Assembly (NCBI GenBank): GCA_007644065.1 | Contig: VJWN01000008.1 | Location: forward strand, 1,056,411 to 1,120,410 | Direction of reading: 5' to 3' | DNA from: Margaritispora aquatica | Taxonomy: Eukaryota; Ascomycota; Leotiomycetes; Helotiales; Discinellaceae | DNA length: 64,000 nucleotides | Part shown: positions 23,451 to 35,155 of the stretch, in pieces | Position numbering within the stretch: position 1 is the first letter of the stretch | Layout: each line of letters starts with the position of its first letter | The notes under the pieces: generated by a model | The model's database searches: none | What the model was told of the DNA's origin: nothing | Seen by the model: only the letters and a program-made list of their open reading frames with translations | Program-made: the position numbers and the translations under genes

Positions 23451-25325
23451 ATGCGACTATGGACCTCGCAATTCACTGCGATTCCAAAGATACGAGCTAA
23501 TCCTTCCAGGACTCTTTCGATTGGATATAAGATAGCTATTCCTCGTCACTATGCAAGTTGGCATCAACCAGCTTCTCAGGAACCGAAGCTGCCTCAATGT
23601 GCCAAATCAAGATGCACAACTCCCTATCACAAGCGATTATTCTCTACCGTCTCGTCCGATGACACTATCTATGCTCTTTCAACGGCTCCAGGAAGAGCTG
23701 GAATTGCAATTGTTCGAATCTCCGGCCCAGCCTCGTCCGAAGTAATAGAGCTCTCAAAGTGTTTAAACTGATGCTGACTATTGGATGTGTAGATCTACCA
23801 AGCACTCTGTCCCTCATCCTCTCTGCCCAATCCTCGCGAAGCAACTCTCCGTGACCTCTGGGACCCCTCTTCAAAGCTCCTCCTTGATTCTGCCTTAGTG
23901 GTCTACTTTCCAGGTCCCAAAACAGTCACTGGCGAGAATGTACTGGAACTACACATACACGGTGGACCAGCAACGGTAAAAGCAGTCCTCGCCGCGATAC
24001 CAAAATGCAAGAATTGTACGTTGTCAGGGAATCTCATACGATATGCAGAGCCGGGAGAATTCACGCGACGAGCGTTCCAGAACAACAAACTGTCTCTGGA
24101 CCAAGTCGAAGCACTAAGTGACACATTATCCGCAGAGACAGAGCAGCAACGACGAGCAGCTGTGCGAGGAAACTCTGGAAAGCTGGGGCGCACATATGAG
24201 GAATGGCGCAGGCTGCTACTCTACGCACGCGGGGAGTTAGAGGCACTGATTGACTTCTCAGAGGATCAACACTTCGACGAATCTCCCGCAGAGCTCATGT
24301 CTAGTGTGACCGTGCAGATCCAAGCAATGCTTGAGCTTATTACCAAGCATGAGATGGCCAGTCATCGCGGGGAGCTACTCAAGAAGGGAATCAGGATCGC
24401 TTTGATTGGGCCACCGAATGCTGGGAAAAGCTCGTTGCTGAATAAGATCGTGGGGCGTGAGGCTTCGATAGTAAGCCAAGAGGCTGGGACGACTCGTGAT
24501 GTGGTGGAGGTCAGTTTGGATATTCAAGGCTATCTGTGCACGTTTGCCGATACTGCTGGACTTCGGACTGAGTCGAGTGCATATGCGACACCCTCTTCGG
24601 TTCCAGTAATTGGGGCAGTAGAACAGGAAGGAATCAAGAGAGCGAGGGCGAAAGCGAAAGAGGCAGATATAGTAATCGCTTTGGCTTGCTTGGAGCCTGA
24701 CGATATCATGGAAGGGGCATCAGGATGGTCCCTAAGTTACGACCAGGATTCATTATCAGCACTTTCTGACAAGCCGTCATTGGTGCTTGTCAACAAATGC
24801 GATGTCGCTTGCTCTTCCGATGGAAAGATGGAAGGTAATGATTGGGATGTAGTTGCGAGAATTATTCAAGATGCCATAACCAAAAGACCTCCCGGAACCT
24901 CACCACCTCCAGTCATTGGCATATCCTGTCTGCACGCAGAAAGTCGACCCACAGATCCAGACCCGGGGAACATAAATCAGTTCATATCGGAGCTTATTCA
25001 CATGTTTGAGAGCATGACATCAATTCCACCAGACGAGGCAGATCTAGTTGGTGTGACCGAAAGGCAACGCCAACTCCTGCAAGCGTGCGCTAAACAGCTC
25101 CATGGATTCATAAGCGAAGCGACTGGAGGTGATGATGTGGATATAGTGATTGCAGCCGAGTATCTCAGGGAAGCGGCCAATTGCCTTTCTAGAATTACAG
25201 GACGAGGCGAAGCTGGAGATGTGGAGGAGGTGCTTGGAGTTGTGTTTGAGAAGTATGACTATTGAGTTCCTCGAGCCCTCTGTATCTCTTGCTGATTGGT
25301 TGATAGGTTTTGCGTTGGGAAATGA
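23451..25325 (+). CDS. MSS1: Mitochondrial tRNA modification GTPase (MnmE/TrmE family)
   Basis: GTPase that works with Mto1/MnmG to install the 5-carboxymethylaminomethyl-type modification on wobble uridine of mitochondrial tRNAs. Three exons: 23451-23741, 23793-25252, 25307-25325; 589 residues. A basic presequence (about residues 1-65) precedes the TrmE N-terminal domain (IYALSTAPGRAGIAIVRISG, YAEPGEFTRRAF). The G domain shows G1 GPPNAGKS (about 303-310), DTAGL and NKCD. The frame of exon 2 runs to a stop at 25265 that would end the protein in EKYDY and lose the family's C-terminal Cys motif. Splicing AA|GTATGA at 25253 to GATAG|G at 25306 gives FCVGK plus stop, the family's catalytic C-terminus, so I extend the gene to 25325. 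Confidence 0.93.
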
Positions 25326-26255
25326 CGGATAGCTGAATAGTTCAGCTTCGTGTCAAATTAGAACACCCCTTTCTAAGCCCTCAGATCCCAATTTGTCTCA
25401 ATTTCACCACATCCAAAACACGGCGAGAGAAATGGTTACAATTTTGTGCAATATGAGAATCAATTAGGTATACCATACATAGTGTGCCAATTAAGCTAAT
25501 CGAAGAAAGAAACCAGTCAATCCCCAGACAAAGACCCAAAAGAGACCCCTAACTGCAACTCAACCTAGACCCAGAAGGAAAACAATTCGCCAATCCAAAT
25601 GCCGCTGAAAAAACCCCGTCTAATACCAATGCCAAGTTCTAGTTATATCCCTCCATCTAAATGCAACGCCAGCAATGCAATCACCCCTTTTATGCCACGA
25701 ATCCCACGATGCTCTGCTCTACCCCATGCAGGAAACACCTGCAACGCTATGCTGTACGCCCAAACCCACCATCCTTCGAACAAAAGGGTATTATCGTACC
25801 CTGTTCTGAATCCGAAAACGCTGATGCTGATGCTGATGCGCCGAGAAATGCGATGTGCGCTATGCTGATGAAAATGCCAGTCTAATTCTAAATGCTAGCC
25901 GAAAATGCTGATGATGCAAAACTCCAAGTCTAATGCAATACCAACCCTCTTGAAACGCCGGATGAATGCTGATGTGGAGATGTGTGTATGATGGTTGTTT
26001 GCTTGCTCGCCTTCTCATCCAGATTCTCGAAATCGCCGAAAATCCAGATATTGAGTTTCGATCGAGAAAGGAGCAGCGAAGACCAAAGTGAGAGGAGTGT
26101 GTATGTGGAAAATCCAAAAAGAAACCCCCAACAAAGAAATCAATATACTCCGATAAACCCTGGTCCCGCGACCTGTATGCGTTTTTGGAAACCCTCTAAA
26201 TGCTTTTGTGTCGAAATCTTGGAAGCGACGGACGGACGAGTCAAATGGGTGAAAT
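25326..26255. other. Intergenic region with short GCTGAT-type repeats
   Basis: This 0.9 kb lies between convergent genes. Around 25820-25845 it has a short run of CTGATG units, and related GCTGATG/AATGC words recur to about 25965. No coding frame is supported. It probably contains the 3' UTRs of MSS1 and of the GRGGYN peptide gene. Confidence 0.5.
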
Positions 26256-26468
26256 TTAGTTGTAACCACCGCGTCCATCCTCGGCCTCATCATCGTCGTC
26301 TCCATTGCGGTTGTAGCCACCGCGTCCGAAGTTCATGGTTGCGGTGCGCTCCTCCTCCTCCTCCTCTGCGGGTCCATTGTATCCTCCTCGACCGAAAAGG
26401 ACGGGCATTGTGCTAGGCTTGGTGGAGATGAATGTGGATGTAGAGGTGGTAAAATTTGAGGCTGCCAT
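26256..26468 (-). CDS. Small GRGGYN-repeat protein
   Basis: A single-exon frame of 70 residues from the ATG at 26468 (MAASNFTTSTSTFISTKPST); an in-frame ATG at 26534 would add 22 hydrophobic residues but is less likely. The protein carries three copies of the hexapeptide GRGGYN, at about residues 26-31, 47-52 and at the very C-terminus (65-70), separated by acidic spacers (EEEEEE and DDDD). The layout resembles fungal small proteins with repeated GRGGxGN motifs (the DUF3602 group), whose function is unknown to me. The identity of the last six residues with the internal repeats argues that the frame is coding. No signal peptide or membrane segment is seen. Confidence 0.6.
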   Translation of the reverse strand: MAASNFTTSTSTFISTKPSTMPVLFGRGGYNGPAEEEEEERTATMNFGRGGYNRNGDDDDEAEDGRGGYN

Positions 26469-29400
26469 TGTGAGATTATTGATTGGTATTGGGGTTGGTG
26501 AGAAAAGTATATATTGTGTTGGTAGAAATATCAAATGTGGATGTTGATATTGATAGGTAAGTCGAAGCGAGATGTGGACGTGGTAGGAAATAGCAAGTAT
26601 TTGTTGGTTGATGGGAAAACTGAAATGAGACTGAGGAACTTGAATGAGTATAAGTATCTGAAGACTGTAGAGTGAAGCTGCTGTGTGAAGATGATAGTGC
26701 TGAGAATGGCGAAGTCAAAGCCTCTCTATATACCAAGCCCCCTCCTACTCCCCCTCCACGCTCCACCACTCAGATCCTCACGAACGACTTACCCACAAAA
26801 ACACCAGCACCAGCACAGGAAACAAACCTGCCCCCGACGATCCAAGAAAAACCCCGGAATTACAGTCATCAACTAACACAAAACATCTTTTGTGTTTCTT
26901 TCCGTCGTAGTAATCAAAACAGCCACCCCCGAGAGAGGCTTGTACGCTGCAGTACGCTTCGCTTGTACCAGGTAGGTACGAGAGGAAAGTCTATGTCAGA
27001 TGCAGCAGAACCTCGGTGAGGCTTGGCAACACATGGAACGGGTACACACTATGCAATGTGGGACGTTTGAACAATCACAGACATGAGATGAGTCGGGATG
27101 AGTACAGAATGCAGCAGAACAAGTGGGGGCTGGCCGCCGATTCTGACAGCCTGCATGCCCTTCTCGAAGTTTCGCAATTCCGATATCTCACAGTCCATTT
27201 CGGCGGACAAGTCGATTGGACTATGGAAACGTGTTCTTGTGGGCTGCTGCGCTTTCTTGGATATGTGCGTGTGGGCCCTTGGATTGACACATTGGTAACT
27301 ATGTACCTGCATACATTTGGGCAGTGGATATGGTAATTCGGACCCAACGATCGTCGCAAGCCATGCAGTGTCAAGGTTATGGTCGTTTTGCTGTGGCAGC
27401 TCTGTCAACGGCTTCTGATTGGCATATGGACATAGGGCTGAATTAACCTCTAGCGATAATGTCTTTCCAATTGGCTGATTCACAACTTCCAAGCTTGAAT
27501 TTTGTTTATTTTGGGGGCAGAACAATGGGTTGCAGCCACAGTTCAGATGATATTTGGCCGGGGATAAAAATAACCGGTGTTCGTTGAGCGTTGATGATTG
27601 GAGTTAGTTGAGGTGTGGCTGGCGCGTCTGTGAATAAGCTGACAAGCGACCCTTTTCCGTGTTCAGCGAAAGATGGGAAAACCTCAATCAGGAAGGTTTC
27701 TGGAATTTCTGAGAGGGTGTGCTGATACGATAAGCGATCGGCGAATCTATGCTTCCGGTGACTCGACATATCATGATACTGTAAGCATGCAGTGTGAATA
27801 GTGGCAAGTTTTCAAGGTAACGACGTCCTATGTTTGTATCACGCTACATTTTGCAGTCGCCGAAGAACCCGAAATCACAAGCTCTATGCAAAAGAGTATG
27901 CTGCTTAGTCTTATTACTGTATTTGTGTGTATGTATTCTCCATTTCGACACCGAGTTCCTTACTGTATCAAACGTACCGAGGCATCAGGATGCAAATCTT
28001 GACTCTATTGCAGAAAATTTAATAACTCAGTAAAGAGAATTCACAACCGTCATTTCGGCCATCCAAAGTGAAATCCGAGAGAAAAAGATTGTGTTCGTAC
28101 TTTGTCATAAACTGCTGGAGTCTGCCTCGTGCCAAATACCATATGGTGAGAGCCCCGCGGTACGGAAATGCCGATCATTAGATAGCTGACGTCAATTCCG
28201 CATGTGAACTGTGCAGTAGGAAAAAAAAAAAAAGTGAGTCAAGTCAGCAGAAGAGCGGAAAAGTATGCAGAAGTGCCTCAGTATCACGGATGCAGTTCGT
28301 CTATGCGCCACCGGCTGTCGCTTGGTTAAGCGAGCTTACTGCAGAGGCAGAGCTCGAAATAGATATCCTACCTAGACCATACGAGAGAACCACGATTGAC
28401 TTCCCGGGACAACGGATTCTTCAATTAACTACACACATGTATATCGAATTCTTGCTCGTATTGCAATGTTCGTCTGTTCTGAGGCAGCCTCTAAAGGTTC
28501 CAACATGTCCAAATCAGGAGTACTTTTCGTCCAAGATTTAGATATTGCATACCAGTGCTATTTTGAGCCTCCACATTCTCGAGGTAAACCTACCTCTTGA
28601 TTTGACATAATCTAGGGGGCCGTTCGCAGCAAATCTGCTGCGGAATCTAGTATCTCCACTTCTAGAATGAAATGAAACGCATCAACCTGACGAATAGGAA
28701 AAGAAAGCTGTTATGAGGCTGAAGCGCAAGCACCGTTACTCATCAATGGTCAATAGCCTCTCCTATTCCAGGACGTTTGAGAGTTCGCATCGGCCGCATC
28801 GAGCATATTTGGGGGAGGCGCGGTGATTTTCATGCACCTGCCATGAACTGCCATGTGTGAACCGAGCAGCCCCTCGTGGCAAACGGGGATTATTCATCGT
28901 GCTGGGGTAGGCATGGCTGTGGCATACACTTGAAGTTTTTTTTCTTTCTTGAGTTTCAACAACTGAACTGCCTCAAATCGTTTTTACATTTTGATGGCCT
29001 TGGGGTCTCAATCTGCCGTCTCGGCCGATTTTTCACATCAAAATGCACATGATGGATGGCCTTTGTGCTTGATTCGATGGTAGAAATCGGACCATATTAT
29101 GCCAACAGGTTCTTGATATTACCCCCAAAACTGGTCTTGCACGAACTTGGAGACCACAAAACCGCTTAAAGGGCTTGATCATTGAATTGCGGGTAGTTAG
29201 TCATCCACTCCGGCACTCCCATGCGAGCTTTATTATTCATGGCAGGAACGGTGGGAGAAATATAGCCGGGAGGATTTCATTCCAAGGATGTGGCTGCGGA
29301 ACGGGAGGTATACGAGCCTGTACCGTGCTGTGCCAGCGGGATGGGTGAAGTGGCGATCAAAATGCTTCAAGTAGAATTGGGGGTGTCTGAGACGTCGCAT

Positions 29401-30814
29401 TGTCAGCAAACACAGCATCGCAATCTTAAGTTCGATGATGTTTTCGGGCCTATCTAGTGTTTTGACCATGTGGATTGCTTCCTTGACATCCTTCGAATAG
29501 TAATCTCCGAAAGTATTCGAAATAGAAGACTGAAACGCCAGGAATACGAGAGTCGGCGATGGCTTTGAGTGAGATGGGGAATGGTATCGGAGAAAACAGG
29601 AATCCAAAGAAGATTTGAACCATCTTGATCAACGGATGCCATAATCATCTTTGTGTTGCACCATAGCCGAACAATGTGTGCTCTAAGGATCAGTCATGCC
29701 TACAGCTGGTGAGATGACGATGGTTTGAATCTTGCTGACGGTAGAATGACGATGAGTGTAATGCGCAGTGATGTTTGAAATGCTCGTTGAATTCAGATAT
29801 TGAACTCACATCACCTTGCTGACTATTATTGAATACCCTTACGGATCTCCATGTGTAACTCAATTGGCAATGCCGTACTGCCATTCACTTCTCACTTAAG
29901 CTAGGTTTCATCACTGGAGATTGTAAAACCTTCCCCTAGTAATACGTACAGCAGTCTCGCGTTCATAGCACCGATGTGCACTTCCTCCCTAGCTCTTGTC
30001 ATCATTTTCGTCCCGTACTATTCGATGGCTGAATCCCAACTTAGATTACCACTGGTCATACTTCAAATATCAATTGTACTAACATCAGTGATAAAGCGAT
30101 TAAAACCTTTCCCGCGCTCTCACCTATGGTTATGCCTGAGGCTCAAAGACGCGATGAAAAAGGGAAAATACAGCTGGAATCAGTTCTGATAATATAAGCA
30201 TGGAAGCGACATTGATCTTTGACGGAAGCAATAGCCGGCATGTAGCTTAAGGAGTTGGAAGGTGATGTCTGAAGTTAAGACTGAAATCAGGTGGGAGGGA
30301 CATATTTACATAATAAACATGATAGGGATGGGAGTGGGGGAAAGGAAGGATCTGGATATACCCCAGGAGTTATGGGCTTGAATAATACGGGTTTGGCAAT
30401 ACAGGAAGAATTCTAAGATGTTGATTCTTCCGCATGCCACAAGAGAAAAGCCGAGCTTGGAGGTGAAGATGCATGTATAGCCGGTCCTTGAATTGTCAAA
30501 GTTGTATACCTAAGATATAATTAGTGGCTTTACCAGACACTTTAGACGTGAGATTTACATAGCCCTAAAAACAAGCTTGAGGCACTATATTTCACAAGCC
30601 GACAAGACTGCACAACATGACTTCTGAAATCTTCAAATATTTCAGATTCCCGCTTTTGCTTCTCAGAGCGTCACAGTTACATCTGTGATCCACGCTGCTC
30701 GCTAAATATTACAGCTTTGCTTTTGGTTTTTGCCAAACTGGCACTTGGTATCTTCGTTTCTGCCTCCCTTGTCCTCATATCTCAATTGCGTACATCTCAT
30801 AACTCGTCCAGAAT
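26469..30814. other. Gene-poor 4.3 kb region with weak orphan ORFs
   Basis: No gene is secure here. On the minus strand an ATG frame of 87 codons (27769-27506) is followed and overlapped by a 158-codon frame without ATG (27525-27049); a frameshift or unseen intron could connect them, but neither resembles a family. Two further overlapping minus-strand frames at 29648-29233 read like protein in places and may be remnants. A 13-nt A-run lies at about 28220-28232. No transposon coding sequence, LTR or RNA gene was recognised. Confidence 0.4.
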
Positions 30815-33800
30815 TCATCGCATGTACGATATCAAAACATTCTTCGCATCTGGAGAAAGACGTTGATTGACATACTCAGCAATCGCTCCATTGTGTCGAG
30901 CATCCGCTGACTTGAGATATCCTCCTACCCATGACTTCACATCTGTGACTGATGGCCAGTAGTCTGCCTGCTTCTTTCCGCAAGTATTAAGTGGTGTGAA
31001 GCCAACACCAAAACTTAGGTCGTCAACATCAACTTCGACAACAACGTCATCTGCTGCAACTGGCATCGGAGGGTTCTCAAGCAGCTTCAAGAGCGCTTCG
31101 CAGGTCTTGCCCCATCCTGCCTTGGAATATTTGACTGCGAATGCCTGCGAATCTGTCAAGGTTTTGGTGAGGGCAACCACTGCTAGCTTCCGATCAAGAG
31201 GCCGCACGAGCTGCTGTGTTGTAGGAAGAATGATCGATAAATAGAGCGAAGTGTAAGCACCATCTTGCACTGCATCTGCATTCTTGATGAAGAAATCTGC
31301 ACCATATCCGGTCTCGTCGAGAGATGCAATGAGGTAGTAGAAGCGAACAAAACGTTGCTTGAATTTCTCAGGTGGATTATTCATCAGTCGTGTGAATAAA
31401 AGGCTGAGAATGGTTGGGAAGTATTGCTCGATGTCAGAGCTACAACGGGTTAGCAATTACAAGTTGACATTTGACGTATACTCACACTTTGCAAGAGGTA
31501 ACCACTGCTTCCAAAACATCAAAGCCATAAAGCTCAGTCTTTGTTCTTCCTGCCATGAGTTTTTGAAAGATGCCCAGAATTGGCTCAACCTGGCTGTTTG
31601 CGACAATCTCCTCAGAAGCCCGGGGTATGATCGAAGCTAATAACCGAGCTAGAGCAGGGACATTGCCCCTTGACTCCCAAAGATTTGGTGAAAGAATGGG
31701 CACGATTAATCCACGATAAAATTCAGAAAGGGGTCCATGAGGACGGGCTTCCAGAAGTGCGGCAAACAGCTGAAAGACGTAAGGCATAAATTCTAGTAGA
31801 TGTTAGATATTGTTCCGGTTATGAATGTATGAAATTACCCTGAACATCTGTACTTAGAATACCAGCAAATGGTGGATATAATGCTGTCTCGAGCTTTTCA
31901 GGTTGCGAGGGAGCTGCATGTCTGATAAGTGCTCCCACAGCCTCGAAATGATAATAGTAGAATCGCGGATTGCTTGGATTCTGTGCAATTATTTGAGTGA
32001 TTTGAATCAAGTGTTGGATCACAATATCCGTGATTGGCAGGACTCCATCCTTAATCACAATCAGCACCCTCATTACGCATCGCATCAAAAACTCGTTCTC
32101 TTGGATCTTCTCCGGTGCGGCATCCTTTTCAATGAGCTGGAACAGATGTTGCAAAAGATCCTTGGCAAATGGAGCCACTTCGTCCTTGCCAAAAATATGT
32201 TGTCCAGCATCATTGGTTAAGAAGAGAACCCGTTCCACAGCGATCGATGCATACGTATATACCACGTAGTTTGACGAAGCCAAATTCTTGACAAGAGGCG
32301 GGAAAGCAGCAGTCCATTGGTCCTTGGTCAATTGGCTTCGGAAGGTGTAGAGAAATTTGATCGCATCCACTTTCAAGATTGGTTCCACACCAGTATCAGC
32401 GACGAGATCACTCGCAATGTTGTTCTGGAAGAAATCAACCACGTCAATTAGAGAATTGGTAGTTTTGACACCATGAGTTGTTGTGATATTCCCCTTGGCA
32501 GCAATTGATGAAAAGAGGTAAACTGCCGTATCCTTCGACTTCCACTCATTGCTAGGATCCTTGTTGAAGGTAGCCAGGTAATGAGAGATATACCGTCCCA
32601 CCACTCCTGTTACAAGTGCTTCAAACTTCTCGAGTAGTTTACGCAGAAAGTCGGTTGCTGCTCGCCGACGAGTGTCTGCATCTGATCCCTCTAGATCTCT
32701 GCGGATGTATTCGATGGGTTCGTCTTCGAATTGCTCGATATCCGACTCTCGGAGGCTCACATTTGGGAGAATAACCTTTTCCACAACTTGACCAAGGATT
32801 TCATTATCATTGAAGTTTTGAGCATGTTTGTCAATGCTTGCAACAGCGGTCAAGAAGTGTAGCGCCTGGTGCTAAATTAGCAACTGATACGAGATATTAA
32901 AACTGTACCTGCTTACCTTGCTAACCAAAATATCAAACTTGGTTTCGGGCCCAATTGTTGTCAACAGACTCCAGGTGCTTGTGATAAATTGCTTGCACAA
33001 CTCCCCAAAGGCATCTTCGTACTTTTGCATGTAGAGTGTCATGGCTTCACAAATCCCAGCCTTCACAAACTCTAGAGGACCAGATTCAGAATCATCGTCT
33101 GTTGCTAGCAGTGGATTCTCATATGTGAGGTACTTGTGAAGAAGCGAGGTGACATCTGTCAGATTATCTTCAAAGATCGGCGGCAGATCTTGGGAGGACA
33201 GATCATAGAACAACTTAACCAGAAGATTCATTACTTCCATATGCTGGTTCAAAACTATCTTGTTGTCTTTATTAATCTCGATTTGCTGATCGGTACTCTA
33301 GGCAGAGGTAAGTATATGATGTGTCAAGTATGGGGTATCATGGAACTAACAATAAGTAACTGAACAAAGGGTCCTCCAAATTTACCCAGAACATGATTGA
33401 TTTCTGTGTATAGATCATCTGAGGCAAAGAGTGGACGCCATCGTTTGAAAATGGAATGTGCAACTTCCAAGACACCGAGATTGATTTTCGCATTGTCGGG
33501 AGTCAGACGAGATACCAGATCCTAATAAAATTAGCAGATGGTATTTCAGTTCCTCTGCGCCATTCCTTACATCAACCAAAGTATCCCACCTTGTCCAAAA
33601 GTCCGAGTCTGCGATTACACTAATGGTCTCCCCAAGTTGTGACTGTATACTCGCTGGAACAGCAATCATAAGACCAATAAGTTCCTTTTTAATGGTGACG
33701 ACTTCATTTTCTCGTAATTTGTATGTGCCTTCTTCATCCTAACGATATGTACATCAGACTATCATCTCAGGTGGGGTATTTTTGAGTCTTACCACCCAGT

Positions 33801-34064
33801 TGAATTTAATGAAATTCTTGAAGCATAATGCGCCCGCTAATCGTGTATTGATCGGTAGTGCTTCCGAAGCCACTATTTCCAGTAACAGGAGGGAGAATCC
33901 GGGTTTGGTCTCTTCGATCTTCAAAGCACTTTCAGCTGTAAAACAAAAAGTTAGTTTGAAATGCAAATCATAATTCATTTGATATGGTTCTTGCCTTGTT
34001 TATGTTGTCTAGGATCCAAAGTAGCTTGCAGTAGCTGCGCAAGAGTCTGTAGATCTGACGACAT
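30815..34064 (-). CDS. CSE1: Exportin CSE1/CAS, importin-alpha re-exporter
   Basis: Karyopherin of the importin-beta superfamily that returns importin-alpha to the cytoplasm with Ran-GTP. Eight exons on the minus strand: 34064-33995, 33935-33793, 33738-33571, 33521-33351, 33297-32917, 32871-31839, 31792-31486, 31439-30815; 965 residues, close to the yeast protein (about 960). The N-terminus MSSDLQTLAQLLQATLDPRQ and LPINTRLAGALCFKNFIKFN form the importin-beta N-terminal domain. The CSE1 core contains YDLSSQDLPPIFEDNL and FEDEPIEYIRRDLEGSD, and the C-terminus (GKTCEALLKLLENP onward) matches CAS/CSE1. The first intron (33994-33936) starts with GC instead of GT (CAAG|GCAAGA), giving the frame HKQ-AESALK; without this splice the frame stops. 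Confidence 0.95.
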
Positions 34065-35155
34065 CTTTTAGAAAGAGAAGCGCGAGAGAAGTTGAGGAAG
34101 GTAGAGCAGAAGAGAAATTTGGATTTGGATTGTTTACTTTGCCTGCTGGATCAAATAGAGGAGTCTCGCAGCCGCAGCCTTGTCAAGCATCTCGGACCCT
34201 CCTTATGGCCTGAGGCTGCTACTATTGACCTATCAAAATAGGAGTGGCTCGAGTGGGCATTTGGTGAGAAAAAAGGGTTTCCGTAAAAAAAAAAACAGTA
34301 AGGTACTTGCTTCACTGAACTGTATCTGTATCAGATCTAGACAAGGTTCCAGCGGGCACTGGATCGCACCGCATTCACACCTGACCGAGAGAAGAATGGA
34401 AGCTTTGAAGTCTTCGCCAGGCCAGGCCAGTTTAGGACACTTGCCATTGGGAAAGCCTTGCCTTGTGAACCTGGAAGTCCCAGAAAGAGACGGCGGGACA
34501 GACATAGGAGACTTAAAGAAGTCGATGATTTATCCGCATGGATGTTTTTCTGTCCTTTAATGACATATGACCAACCCCTCCCTCTTCTCTACAGTACTCT
34601 CTCCATTCTATATTACAACTACATCCACGAACCTTCACATCCTTCACAATTATTATCGACTGCGCAACCATCTCCTCGATGCCACATCTTCACCATATCG
34701 CCCGCTCGCAGATCGCCCTCTGTCCGATTGAACCCATCCATTCTGATTGTCTTGTATCTCCTTGGAACCTACTCCTACTTGTACCAGCTACATGAGAGAC
34801 AACTGAACCCCCAACCTGATTTGCGGATCCCCGGTGACCTGTTCTGGTCTTGCCACCCAACGCCCTTGCTACAACTGAAATTTGCGATGAGCCTTAAAGA
34901 AAGCTGGCCCTTTCGCAGACAGACTCATGCTCGTATCATTTAATGTACGTTGACCAGTAACTATTTCGAAGCTTTGTTCTCCCAATATCAAGGTTCTTGG
35001 ACTCGGTGCTGAAGAATTCTGCGGCGTATCACCTCGCTTTTCTTCAACGGAAGCGTCCTATGCATGACTTAGATGGATTACAATCAAAAGGCTGATCGTT
35101 ATGTGTTTTGAATGCAGTACTTCCCACCCATTTCGTGTCAAATCCTCGAGCTTCT
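34065..35155. promoter_or_regulatory. Divergent promoter between CSE1 and TSC2, with TSC2 leader
   Basis: About 1.1 kb separates the two start codons. From about 34560 the plus strand is pyrimidine-rich, typical of a fungal promoter or leader. A short ORF (34887-34943, 18 codons, MSLKESWPFRRQTHARII) lies before TSC2. It is either an upstream ORF or, if GTATCA at 34933 is used as a donor with the acceptor at 35117, the true first exon of TSC2. Confidence 0.5.
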
